DNA from: an uncultured Clostridia bacterium
GTDB taxonomy: Bacteria; Bacillota; Clostridia; Oscillospirales; Ruminococcaceae
Reading direction: 5' to 3'
Length of the DNA: 7,519 nucleotides
NCBI GenBank assembly: GCA_947175045.1
Contig: CAMWLH010000093.1
Location: forward strand, 1-7,519
Below, piece after piece: positions 1 to 6,448 of the stretch (position 1 is the stretch's first letter; every line of letters starts with the position of its first letter). Made by a program: the position numbers and the translations under genes. The notes beneath the pieces were generated by a model. It saw only the letters and a program-made list of their open reading frames with translations, was not told where the DNA came from and did no database searches.

Positions 1-245
1 AGGAGGGCGTTATCGTAGCGAAGCGCCATATCCATATGATCCCCGAAACCGCCGAAAAGTTGGGCATCAAAAACAAGGACGTTGTATGGGTAAAGGCTGT
101 CACCAACGGCAGAACCGCTGTTCTGGGCGATGTTGTTGTGAGAGTAAGCGATAAATTCGCCGACGCAATGCATATCGACACCGATGAATCCAACGCGATA
201 GGCGCGACTCCCGGGCTTATGGGCGAGATAATAAAGGAGCTGTAA
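1..245 (+). CDS. pduL: Phosphate acyltransferase PduL-like, C-terminal part (5' end outside window)
   Basis: This is the last 80 or so codons of an open frame that enters from the left; the frame is already open at base 3, so an internal ATG at 36 is not the start. The visible protein has GVIVAKRHIHM, then VVVRVSDKFADAMHIDTDE near the end, and finishes in EIIKEL. These match the second half of the PduL family, zinc-dependent enzymes that move an acyl group between CoA and phosphate (propanoyl- or acetyl-phosphate formation). In that family the paired histidines of RHIHM and the histidine of MHIDTDE lie in the metal and active-site region; all are present here. No microcompartment genes are visible, so a housekeeping phosphotransacetylase role in acetate or propionate fermentation is as likely as a propanediol one. 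The stop codon overlaps the next start by one base, so the two are co-transcribed. The family call is firm; the substrate is unknown. Confidence 0.85.
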   Translation, partial: EGVIVAKRHIHMIPETAEKLGIKNKDVVWVKAVTNGRTAVLGDVVVRVSDKFADAMHIDTDESNAIGATPGLMGEIIKEL

Positions 246-1405
246 TGGGCTTATTCAGAAAAAAAGAGGAGCACCACCCTTTTGACCCTCTGCGGCTTGT
301 GTTAGAGAGTATCCGCGACGGCGTTGAAGCAAAAGCGGAGATAGACGGAGATACCGTATACTGCCCCGAATGGAATATAAGGATAATCCCTCAGGCGGAG
401 CAGGTCACAGAAAACAGCGCTTTGCTGAATTTCTATCTGACAAATCCCGAATGGGACGAAACGCTGTATGAATGCTGCGTAGGCATGGGCGGGGACACGC
501 GCACCGCGATAGGTATGGCGTGCGGCTCTTTCCTGTTCTCGTTTATGCAGGGCATTGCGCAGATGCAGAACCGCACCGACTTTGAAGCGCTGGAAAGCTC
601 TTTTGCGGGGAATACCCACCGCTGGAAAGTTTATAAAAGCAACATCGTCGGAATGGGCGAGAATGTGGGAGATATAGCGGCGAACCATTCCGCTTACTGG
701 GATCTCCTTAAGGAGCATATCGTAAAGCGGCTGGGCAACCAGAAAATGTGCTATGTCAAGATATACGCCGCGAAAGCCAAAAGTGAGATAACGGGCGAAT
801 GCCGTATCGACGACATCAAGAGCGAGGAGCTCAGTCAGCTTGTAGCGGACTATATCAAGGACTGGGACGTGAAAAATTTCGCTTCCCACAAGCAGTTTTT
901 CTTTATAAGGCAGGACAACGACACCCTGCTGCCCAATCCTTATTCGGGAGAGGCGGGGAGAGAAAGGCTGAAAAGCTATGTGAAGATCGCTGTCGACAAG
1001 TTTATCGAGGCGAACGCCACCAAGGAATACGACAAGACGAGCGACAGCATAAAGCAGGCGATAGACGACCCCGTACTCGCGGAGGAGTGCTATATGTTTA
1101 TCCCCGAGATATGCGCGGAAAACGCGTTCAGCGCCGCCGTTTACGCGGAGTATGTGTCGCTCGGCGCTGAGAAAAGTGTCTACAAGAACCAGATATCCGA
1201 TTTTTATCCCATAAACCTCGCGGTCTTTACCCTTTTTGACGAGGGAGTTTACGGCGACCAAACCAACGAGGTGTATAAGATACTTATCGGGGAAAGCGCC
1301 ATTTGCGGCTCGGTGAACAAGCTGCTTGAGGGCGGCGGCAGGCTGGAGGACGCGAAGCTCACCGCGCTGTGCTTCATGCCCTCGGAGGAATTTAAGTTAA
1401 GGTAG
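245..1405 (+). CDS. Uncharacterised 386-residue protein, possibly DUF6348-like
   Basis: The ATG overlaps the last base of the upstream stop (TAATG), and AAGGAG stands five bases before it, so translation is probably coupled to the pduL-like gene. The protein is soluble: no signal peptide, no convincing membrane segment. It starts with a basic stretch MGLFRKKEEHH. The middle of the N-terminal half (about residues 60-105) carries FYLTNPEWDETLYECCVG, then a glycine-rich GMGGDTRTAIGMACGSFLF segment, the part I find most reminiscent of DUF6348 proteins; I am not certain of this. The rest (about 115-386) is mixed helix and strand with no catalytic motif I recognise. The long opposing-strand frame beneath it is a shadow. 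It is the last gene of its operon, followed at once by a strong terminator. It looks intact; I assign no function. Confidence 0.75.
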   Translation: MGLFRKKEEHHPFDPLRLVLESIRDGVEAKAEIDGDTVYCPEWNIRIIPQAEQVTENSALLNFYLTNPEWDETLYECCVGMGGDTRTAIGMACGSFLFSFMQGIAQMQNRTDFEALESSFAGNTHRWKVYKSNIVGMGENVGDIAANHSAYWDLLKEHIVKRLGNQKMCYVKIYAAKAKSEITGECRIDDIKSEELSQLVADYIKDWDVKNFASHKQFFFIRQDNDTLLPNPYSGEAGRERLKSYVKIAVDKFIEANATKEYDKTSDSIKQAIDDPVLAEECYMFIPEICAENAFSAAVYAEYVSLGAEKSVYKNQISDFYPINLAVFTLFDEGVYGDQTNEVYKILIGESAICGSVNKLLEGGGRLEDAKLTALCFMPSEEFKLR

Positions 1406-1409
1406 TATA

Positions 1410-1446
1410 AAAGGGCTTGTCCGTGACGGATAAGCCCTTTGCTTTT
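1410..1446 (+). terminator. Intrinsic terminator of the pduL-like operon
   Basis: A 14-bp stem (one G-T pair) with a TGA loop spans 1410-1440, beginning AAAGGGCTT and ending AAGCCCTTT, five bases after the stop codon. It is followed by GCTTTTGTTTG, a moderately T-rich tail. It cleanly separates the first operon from the next promoter. Confidence 0.85.
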
Positions 1447-1486
1447 GTTTGTGGGCGCATAATTTTGATTTTTTTAGGAATAACTA

Positions 1487-1515
1487 TTGACAAAAAATTA
1501 TAATTGTGGTATAAT
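1487..1515 (+). promoter_or_regulatory. Consensus vegetative promoter of the nifS-iscU operon
   Basis: TTGACA (1487-1492) and TATAAT (1510-1515) are both perfect and 17 bases apart; TG at 1507-1508 also makes it an extended -10 promoter. Such a strong promoter would normally need a repressor. Just past the -10 is an imperfect inverted repeat, AATCCTAT ... ATAGGGATT (about 1513-1536), which would overlap the transcription start. Confidence 0.88.
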
Positions 1516-1536
1516 CCTATTGAGTTGATAGGGATT
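1513..1536. promoter_or_regulatory. Imperfect inverted repeat at the transcription start, candidate operator
   Basis: AATCCTAT and ATAGGGATT flank a short centre and pair with one bulged base. The position, from the end of the -10 box over the expected start, would suit a repressor such as an Rrf2/IscR-type Fe-S sensor. No such regulator gene is in the window and the repeat is imperfect, so this is only a suggestion. Confidence 0.3.
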
Positions 1537-1582
1537 GTGAGAATTGCCTTGAAACAAGAAAAAAGTGAGATCGGGTGATAAA

Positions 1583-2770
1583 ATGATATATGCGGATAAC
1601 GCGGCGACTACCGCGCTGAGTAAAACCGCGCTGGAGGCTATGCTGCCGTTTTTGCGTGAGAACTACGGGAATCCGTCGTCGCTGCACACCGCAGGGCAGG
1701 AGGCTGCAACGGCGCTGTTCAACGCGCGAAAGGACATTGCCGACTGTATAGGCGCGGATGTCAAGGAAATATATTTCACGTCGGGCGGCAGCGAAGCGGA
1801 CAATCAGGCTCTGCTTACGGCGGCGGAGCTTGGTGAGCGCAAGGGCAAAAAGCATATTGTTTCCGATAAGGTGGAGCACCACGCCGTGCTCCATACCTTA
1901 AAAAAGCTGGAAAAGCGCGGCTTCGAGGTAACGCTGCTGGACGTGGACGGCGAAGGCAGCGTAAATCCCGAGGACGTCAGGGCGGCGATACGTCCCGATA
2001 CCGCGCTGGTAACGATAATGACCGCCAACAATGAGATCGGGACTATCATGCCCGTAAAGGAGATAGCGGCGGTCTGCAAGGAAAATGGCGTGCTGTTTCA
2101 CACCGACGCGGTGCAGGCGGTGGGACATATTCCGATAAACGTGGGGGAACTGGGCTGCGATATGCTTTCGCTTGCCGCGCATAAATTTCACGGTCCTAAG
2201 GGTGTGGGAGCGCTCTATGTCCGCAAGGGGCTTACACCGTCAATTCTTATAGAGGGCGGAGCGCAGGAGCGCGGACGGCGCGGCGGAACGGAAAATATCC
2301 CCGCGACAGTCGGCATGGCGGCGGCGCTCAGGGAAGCGACAGCGCGGCTTGAGGAAAACTCCGAAAGATTAACAAAAATGCGCGACCGGCTTATTGAGGG
2401 GCTGTCGGAAATTCCCCATTCAATACTGAACGGAGCTGCCGAAAAAAGGCTGCCCGGGAACGTGAATATGTGCTTTGAGGGAATAGAGGGCGAAAGTCTG
2501 CTGCTGCTTCTCGATATCAAGGGGATATGCGGGTCATCGGGCTCCGCGTGTACCTCGGGTTCGCTTGACCCGAGCCATGTTCTGCTGGCTATCGGCAGAC
2601 CCCACGAGGTGGCGCACGGGTCGCTGCGGCTCACTTTATCCGAATATAATACCGAGGAAGATGTCGAGACCATAATAAAGACAGTGCCGGAGGTCGTGGA
2701 CTATCTGAGAAGAATCTCCCCCGTCTGGCAGGACTTACAGGAGGGCAAGAGGAAATATGTTATACAGTGA
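1583..2770 (+). CDS. nifS: Cysteine desulfurase (NifS/IscS-like)
   Basis: A pyridoxal-phosphate enzyme that takes sulfur from cysteine as a persulfide and passes it on for Fe-S cluster (and possibly thio-tRNA) synthesis in the cytoplasm. I chose ATG 1583, giving 395 residues beginning MIYADNAATT, the usual family N-terminus, with GGGTGAT four to five bases upstream. An in-frame GTG at 1565 would add six residues but has no ribosome binding site. From ATG 1583, visible residues are the cofactor-stacking histidine in KVEHHAV (about 99-100), aspartate 174 in HTDAVQ, the Schiff-base lysine 201 in AAHKFHGPKG, and the catalytic cysteine 323 in GSSGSACTSGSLDPSHVL. That long cysteine loop is of the NifS/IscS (group I) type rather than SufS. 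Its end overlaps the scaffold gene by 14 bases, so the pair is translated together. The family call is very secure. Confidence 0.95.
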   Translation: MIYADNAATTALSKTALEAMLPFLRENYGNPSSLHTAGQEAATALFNARKDIADCIGADVKEIYFTSGGSEADNQALLTAAELGERKGKKHIVSDKVEHHAVLHTLKKLEKRGFEVTLLDVDGEGSVNPEDVRAAIRPDTALVTIMTANNEIGTIMPVKEIAAVCKENGVLFHTDAVQAVGHIPINVGELGCDMLSLAAHKFHGPKGVGALYVRKGLTPSILIEGGAQERGRRGGTENIPATVGMAAALREATARLEENSERLTKMRDRLIEGLSEIPHSILNGAAEKRLPGNVNMCFEGIEGESLLLLLDIKGICGSSGSACTSGSLDPSHVLLAIGRPHEVAHGSLRLTLSEYNTEEDVETIIKTVPEVVDYLRRISPVWQDLQEGKRKYVIQ

Positions 2771-3185
2771 AAAGGTAATGGATCATTTCACAAACCCGCG
2801 CAACGTCGGAACGATGGAAAACGCGGACGGTGTCGGCGAGGTGGGTAACGCCAAGTGCGGGGATATCATGAAGATATTCCTTAAGATCAACGATGACGTT
2901 ATAGAGGACGTTAAATTCAGCACCTTCGGCTGCGGCTCGGCGATAGCGAGCAGCAGCATGGCTACCGAGATGATAAAGGGCAAGCCGCTCTCGCAGGCGC
3001 TGGAGCTCACCAATAAAGCGGTGGTGGAGGCTCTGGACGGTCTGCCGCCGCATAAAATCCATTGCTCCGTTCTGGCGGAGGAGGCGGTAAAGGCGGCGAT
3101 AAAAGACTATTACGACAAAAACGGCATAGCCTATGACGAGTCGCTGTTCCCACAAGAGCACGACTGCGAGCACTGCGGCGAATAA
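2757..3185 (+). CDS. iscU: Fe-S cluster assembly scaffold (IscU / NifU N-domain-like)
   Basis: This 142-residue cytoplasmic protein is the platform on which the neighbouring desulfurase builds [2Fe-2S]/[4Fe-4S] clusters. The three scaffold cysteines are all present: C34 in NAKCGD (with the conserved aspartate D36), C59 in FGCGSA and C103 in KIHCSVLAEEA. LPPHKIHCS is the segment corresponding to the LPPVK chaperone-binding region of IscU, here with histidine in place of valine. The C-terminus has an extra CEHC pair after the fold, a short cysteine tail that might bind metal (inference). The ATG lies inside the end of the desulfurase gene, with AGGAGGG at 2739-2745. No hscA, hscB, ferredoxin or iscR genes follow, so this is the compact Firmicute form of the pathway. 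Length and motifs are normal for the family. Confidence 0.95.
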   Translation: MLYSEKVMDHFTNPRNVGTMENADGVGEVGNAKCGDIMKIFLKINDDVIEDVKFSTFGCGSAIASSSMATEMIKGKPLSQALELTNKAVVEALDGLPPHKIHCSVLAEEAVKAAIKDYYDKNGIAYDESLFPQEHDCEHCGE

Positions 3186-3190
3186 AATAT

Positions 3191-3220
3191 AAAAGCGCGG
3201 GCGATCAGACCCGCGCTTTT
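3191..3220. terminator. Bidirectional intrinsic terminator between iscU and the asnB remnant
   Basis: A perfect 11-bp stem, AAAAGCGCGGG (3191-3201) and CCCGCGCTTTT (3210-3220), closes an 8-base loop. The A and T runs at the two ends give a T tract in either reading direction, so it can end both iscU transcripts and those coming from the right on the minus strand. Confidence 0.88.
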
Positions 3221-3221
3221 G

Positions 3222-3914
3222 TCATTGCTCGATCACAACGTCATACTCATGCAGCCATCTTTCTATCTGCAGGAAATAAGCGTAAATCTGCGGTACGCTC
3301 ATAAGCTGCCCATACCAGTTTTTTGTGAAGCTGCTTCCGCCGCTCTCCAGCATTTCCCGCAGCTTATCCCGATCTACAAGCTCGGTCAGTCGGCACTCCT
3401 TTGAATTAAGCAGCGCGGTGAGCTTTTCTGTGAGCAGTGCCATATAGTTGGGGTTGTGGGTCTTGGGATAAGGACTTTTCTTTCGCCACAGAACGTCCTC
3501 GGGCAGTATCCCGGTCATCGCATACCGCACCAGACCCTTTTCCCTGCCATTGTAGGCTTTCATGCTCCAGGGGATATTATAGGCATACTCCACTATCCTG
3601 TAATCGCAGAACGGAACGCGAACCTCCAGACCGTGTGCCATGCTCATTCTGTCTTTACGGTCAAGCAGGGTAGCCATAAAGTATTCAAGATTGAGCAGGA
3701 ACATCTCCCGCATTCGTCTGTCCTCCGCGTTGTCGCCGTCAAGGTAGTCGGTGTGGGACAGGCACTCACTGTAAGCGGCGCGGACAAACCCCTCGGGGTC
3801 GGACAGCGGTTTTGCCATCAGCTCGCAGCGCTCGGGAACTGAGGTCGCCCAGGGAAACCCGTCGTAATACAGCACCTCTTTGCGGTGATACCATGGGTAG
3901 CCTGCGAAAATTTC
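3222..3914 (-). pseudogene. asnB: Asparagine synthase (glutamine-hydrolysing), 3' fragment cut by element insertion
   Basis: About 230 codons remain of a protein that is normally about 600 residues. Going from the junction, the frame reads EIFAGYPWYHRKEVLYYDGFPW, then DRKDRMSMAHGLEVRVPF, then RKKSPYPKTHNP, all characteristic of the C-terminal synthetase domain of AsnB. The N-terminal glutaminase domain and the ATP-binding SGGxDS loop are missing, so the fragment cannot make asparagine. Homology stops upstream of EIFAGYPW; the preceding in-frame codons (reading HVSKY) do not resemble the family and run back to the TAG stop of the recombinase gene at 3948-3950. The first possible start codon in frame is a GTG at 3873-3875, with no reason to think it is used. 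The other part of the gene should lie at the far end of the element, outside the window. Excision of the element would be expected to rebuild the gene (inference). Confidence 0.85.
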
Positions 3915-3947
3915 ATACTTACTTACATGATAACACCCAAAGCAAAA
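3903..3947. other. Candidate attachment-site junction (attL/attR) of the integrative element
   Basis: This is the stretch between the stop of the recombinase gene and the point where asparagine synthase homology resumes. Large serine recombinases usually sit beside one attachment site, and their sites are about 40-50 bp with a 2-base crossover. The crossover most likely lies at about 3905-3918, near the codons for the conserved EIF segment, where GAAA-T-TTTC (minus strand) forms a small inverted repeat. The exact core cannot be fixed without the other end or an empty site. Confidence 0.55.
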
Positions 3948-5543
3948 CTAATCAAACGTTTCGGGGAGCAACGGGTATGCCGTCAGCTCGAAGCTCTCAA
4001 CGCTGCCTGTGTTGGCGACTCCAGCCTTTTCTTTATTGTAGACGACCTTTTGCAGTACTTCCTTGAGCATTTTATTTTTAGCCTCAGCATTGGGCAGGCT
4101 ATCATATACCTCCAGCAGATGCTCAATTTTGGGAATAAACTCGCTGCGCATCGTTTCGCGCTCGGATAACCTTGACAATTCACTATGCAGATTTTCCAGA
4201 TTAGCGGTTGCCGCGTCAATCTCTTCGTTGATATCCTTGGAGCGTTCCAAGAACATCTCGACCGTGTAAACCTCCTGCTCGACCAAAGCATGGGCTTTTA
4301 GGCGCTGTTTTTTCAGGCGCTCTATATCCGCCTCGGTTTGTTTGATGGCATTTTCAATCGGCTTGATGTCAACGGCGGATACGCTGCTTTCTGCGGATCT
4401 GATTTTATAATAATCCAGCCATTGCCTTAAGATACTCAGCAGCCGTTCCTCTACAAGATGGAGCGGAGTGCTTACCATATCACAGCTCCGGGCATGGCAG
4501 ACAAGATATGTAGGATGATTTTCTCTTCCTGCCCGCATAGTCATTTTGCGACCGCATTTGGCACAATGTACTATGCCACACAGCGGATTCTTGATTTGCT
4601 TGTTCAGGCGAACAGGAGGGTTTATATTTTCCGAGTCGAGGATCGCGTTTGCTTTATCAAACAATTCCTTGGAAACAATAGGCTCATGCAGTCCTTCAGC
4701 GAGAATACAGTTCTCGTTGTAGTTTATCGGGCGCATTGAAATTGGCTTACCATCAACAACCTTTTTTTGGACTTTACGGTATCCCCAGCGGATATATCCC
4801 GCATAGGTGGGGTTGCGTATCATATCACGGATAGTTTCTTTCTGCCAATAATCGTTGCGGTATGATTTGATTCCCAGCGTATTCAGATGGCTGGCAAGCG
4901 CCTGTATTCCCAATCGGCGAATCTGACCGTTGATCTCTGTGCCGTTGGTGTAAAAATCGAATATCATGCGGACAACGTCGGCTTGTTCCGGCACAAGCTC
5001 AAGCGTGTACCCTTTATCATTGTCGAGCTTCTTTCGCTTATATCCATACGGCGCGATACTTGCAATAAACTTTCCCTCGCGGGCTGAGGCTTCTCTGCCG
5101 CGCTGTAAGCGTCGGTTGATGGTTTTGTACTCGCGGCGGCTCATGAACAAGCCGAATTCAAAATACTCCTCGTCAAACTCATCATTTGGATTGTATGTCT
5201 TTAGAGGGGTTACGATCAGCGTATTGGAATACTTGAACGTTTGGGCAACAAGACCCTGATCCATGGTGTCACCGCGGGCGAGACGTTCAACCTCCATCAC
5301 GAGGACGCCTTTCCACAGTCCCGCGCTTACGTCCTCAAGAAGCTGCTGCATGACGGGTCGGGCGGCTACGGTATCACCGGATACAACTTCCTCGTAAATC
5401 TTGGTTACCGACAGGTTCTGCTTATTGGCAAGCGCAAGCAGGGCGGTGCGGTGACGGGACAGCGTTTCGCCCTCGCCGTGGGATTCCGCTTCAAAATCGG
5501 CACGGGATTTGCGGAGGTAGATGCAGTATTCGTTTGTTGGCAT
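3948..5543 (-). CDS. Large serine recombinase (integrase/excisionase of the element)
   Basis: This 531-residue site-specific recombinase cuts and rejoins DNA through a serine-DNA link, integrating or excising the element. Domains in order: resolvase catalytic domain (about 1-150) with the nucleophile S13 in YLRKSR and the arginine motif ERLARGD (about 86-92, E where D is commoner); recombinase domain (about 160-310) with APYGYKR and RNPTYAGYIRWG; zinc ribbon with C327, C330, C349 and C354; and a long coiled coil (about 395-465), the part that controls synapsis and direction in this family. The start at 5541-5543 has GAAAGGAG five bases upstream. The gene ends 30-odd bases from the asnB remnant and in the same frame. 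Length and residues look complete, so the enzyme should be active. No excision factor gene is obvious nearby. Confidence 0.95.
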   Translation of the reverse strand: MPTNEYCIYLRKSRADFEAESHGEGETLSRHRTALLALANKQNLSVTKIYEEVVSGDTVAARPVMQQLLEDVSAGLWKGVLVMEVERLARGDTMDQGLVAQTFKYSNTLIVTPLKTYNPNDEFDEEYFEFGLFMSRREYKTINRRLQRGREASAREGKFIASIAPYGYKRKKLDNDKGYTLELVPEQADVVRMIFDFYTNGTEINGQIRRLGIQALASHLNTLGIKSYRNDYWQKETIRDMIRNPTYAGYIRWGYRKVQKKVVDGKPISMRPINYNENCILAEGLHEPIVSKELFDKANAILDSENINPPVRLNKQIKNPLCGIVHCAKCGRKMTMRAGRENHPTYLVCHARSCDMVSTPLHLVEERLLSILRQWLDYYKIRSAESSVSAVDIKPIENAIKQTEADIERLKKQRLKAHALVEQEVYTVEMFLERSKDINEEIDAATANLENLHSELSRLSERETMRSEFIPKIEHLLEVYDSLPNAEAKNKMLKEVLQKVVYNKEKAGVANTGSVESFELTAYPLLPETFD

Positions 5544-5560
5544 TGTACGCTCCTTTCGTA

Positions 5561-5588
5561 AGTGTATTGCTCACTTGTGGTTTTGCAA
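5561..5588 (-). promoter_or_regulatory. Possible promoter of the recombinase gene
   Basis: On the minus strand TTGCAA (5588-5583) and TACACT (5566-5561) are 16 bases apart, upstream of the recombinase ribosome binding site. The boxes are imperfect. The alternative is read-through from the lipoprotein gene 63 bases upstream. Confidence 0.3.
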
Positions 5589-5600
5589 TCGAGTGCAAAA
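5581..5600. repeat. Inverted repeat between the lipoprotein and recombinase genes
   Basis: TTTTGCA (5581-5587) and TGCAAAA (5594-5600) are perfect 7-base arms around six bases. The repeat covers the candidate -35 box of the recombinase, so it could be an operator or a weak RNA hairpin between two co-transcribed genes. It is not followed by a T tract on either strand and is not a convincing terminator. Confidence 0.4.
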
Positions 5601-5606
5601 AAGATT

Positions 5607-6188
5607 CTAGCTAGCCATATCTACTTCCACATCAGGAAGCTGTGTTTGTATAAGATTATAAGTTGTCATAAAATCGTCATCAATTTCTGCGAAATTTTCT
5701 GTATATTCTTTGTAACTTCCTGTGGGAGTAATCGCTAGCGATGTAAATTTCGTATATATTTTATACAAATCTGTAATTGTATCATAACAAATTGCATACT
5801 TTTCTGGAGGCGTAGCAAGCTCTGACATTAAATCATCAACAGTTTGCCTGTTTTCTTTAATTGTTTCTACGCTGGATACGATAGCTTCATCTTCATACAG
5901 ATTTTTTAGAGCGCCATTAAAATCAACTTCCTCATATGTATCCTTATCACGCATGTATTTGATCGTGTCAACCTCAACAACATCATAAATTGCATCATAC
6001 CAAACTTTAGCTGTCTTGTTGCATATGGTTTCTGAAAGTGCTGCTCCTGATAACATTTGTGTTGTTGCTGAGTTTAGATTTAGCGCATATGTTTGCTCTA
6101 TAAGTTCCTGTTCTTTTTGCTTTGCGCTTACTCCACATCCTGTAAGCATAATGCATGTAAGTGATAATGCCAATAACCTTTTTTTCAT
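5607..6188 (-). CDS. Small secreted lipoprotein of the element, unknown function
   Basis: The 193-residue product begins MKKRLLALSLTCIMLTGCG: two lysines and an arginine, a hydrophobic stretch, and the lipobox LTGC with C18 as the lipidated cysteine. It should be anchored on the outer face of the membrane. The mature part is acidic, helical and free of known motifs; it contains the segment SVETIKENRQTVDDLMSEL and ends DVEVDMAS. The ribosome binding site GGGAGGAA lies six bases before ATG. Codon use is much richer in A+T than the host genes. The gene lies between the recombinase and repressor genes and shares their strand. In several Gram-positive temperate phages that position holds a lysogenic lipoprotein (for example Ltp of phage TP-J34) that blocks DNA entry of related phages. 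The comparison is positional only; I see no sequence similarity. Confidence 0.85.
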   Translation of the reverse strand: MKKRLLALSLTCIMLTGCGVSAKQKEQELIEQTYALNLNSATTQMLSGAALSETICNKTAKVWYDAIYDVVEVDTIKYMRDKDTYEEVDFNGALKNLYEDEAIVSSVETIKENRQTVDDLMSELATPPEKYAICYDTITDLYKIYTKFTSLAITPTGSYKEYTENFAEIDDDFMTTYNLIQTQLPDVEVDMAS

Positions 6189-6215
6189 ATTGACTTCCTC
6201 CCAATTTCAAAAAAC

Positions 6216-6263
6216 GATATTTTTTATCAAATCCCCACATAAGGCAGGGAAATGTGCTATAAT
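6216..6263 (+). promoter_or_regulatory. Promoter P1 of small gene 1 with two conserved inverted repeats
   Basis: TGCTATAAT (6255-6263) is an extended -10 box; there is no good -35 box at the proper distance, which fits extended -10 use or an activator. GATA (6216-6219) and TATC (6225-6228) form one inverted repeat; TCCC (6232-6235) and GGGA (6247-6250) form another over the -35 region. Both are preserved in the second copy, as expected of regulator sites. The same interval must also hold the control of the divergent lipoprotein gene. Confidence 0.75.
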
Positions 6264-6271
6264 ACAATTAG

Positions 6272-6279
6272 CACCGGTG
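6272..6279. promoter_or_regulatory. 8-bp palindrome CACCGGTG in the P1 leader
   Basis: CACCGGTG begins about two bases after the expected transcription start. Its counterpart in the second module is the longer palindrome CACCGCCGGCGGTG. An operator or leader RNA element is possible. Confidence 0.45.
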
Positions 6280-6304
6280 ACTTATACGAAAGGAATACAT
6301 AATC

Positions 6305-6448
6305 GTGGAAGATCATGCACAAATCACTGATGATAAGACCGGTGAGCTGTCGGCGGATATAGTTGATGCCGCCTTAAAGTTCCTACTGCTCTCTCCAGAG
6401 GATAAAGAGCAAGTTATGGATTTGATTGAGAGCCTCAAAAACAATTAA
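6305..6448 (+). CDS. 47-residue acidic small protein 1, repressor-tail-like
   Basis: The gene runs from GTG 6305 to TAA 6446-6448, with AAAGGA ten bases upstream. The start is supported by alignment with the second copy, whose ATG lies at the same place in the conserved leader. The product begins MEDHAQITDDKTGEL and ends in an amphipathic helix, LLLSPEDKEQVMDLIESL. The same pattern closes both XRE repressors nearby (QALSPEDFDLVKRLIEQL in the first). No DNA-binding helix, signal or membrane segment is present. It has its own promoter and terminator and overlaps the stop of the convergent repressor gene by four bases. I infer a microprotein that pairs with the repressor tail; function is unproven. 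It could alternatively be a regulatory RNA with an incidental frame. Confidence 0.7.
   Translation: MEDHAQITDDKTGELSADIVDAALKFLLLSPEDKEQVMDLIESLKNN

Larger units (their letters stand above)
6207..6303. repeat. Tandem module copy 1: promoter/operator leader
   Basis: This block matches 6851-6961 almost base for base, starting TCAAAAAACGATATTTT and ending ACATAAT just before the small gene. Shared parts are an inverted repeat GATA-N5-TATC, a second one TCCC-N11-GGGA, the extended -10 box TGCTATAAT, a GC-rich palindrome in the leader and the GAAAGGA ribosome binding site. The main difference is a 6-base insertion in the palindrome of copy 2. Confidence 0.9.

Noticed and set aside
36..245. A separate 69-residue gene starting at ATG 36
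   Set aside because: The frame is open back to the window edge and the codons before it (EGVIVAKRHIH) belong to the PduL motif, so it is an internal methionine.
302..1261. A 319-codon open frame on the minus strand
   Set aside because: It lies wholly under the 386-residue plus-strand gene, has no ribosome binding site or recognisable motif, and contains the R/Y/V-rich composition typical of a shadow frame in GC-rich codons.
1565..1582. GTG 1565 as start of the cysteine desulfurase
   Set aside because: It would add MRSGDK before the family's normal N-terminus and lacks a ribosome binding site; ATG 1583 has GGGTGAT at good spacing.
3222..3875. Asparagine synthase fragment as an intact 217-residue protein from GTG 3875
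   Set aside because: It lacks the glutaminase domain and ATP-binding loop and has no ribosome binding site; it is better described as a remnant.
5687..5699. CTGCGAAATTTTC resembling CTGCGAAAATTTC at the asnB junction (3902-3914), a possible second attachment site
   Set aside because: The match is short, A/T-dominated and inside the lipoprotein coding region; two sites this close would not bound an element with these genes.
6016..6330. A 104-codon plus-strand frame covering the lipoprotein start and P1
   Set aside because: It crosses the lipoprotein coding start, the divergent promoter region and the small gene start in a non-matching frame, with no ribosome binding site.
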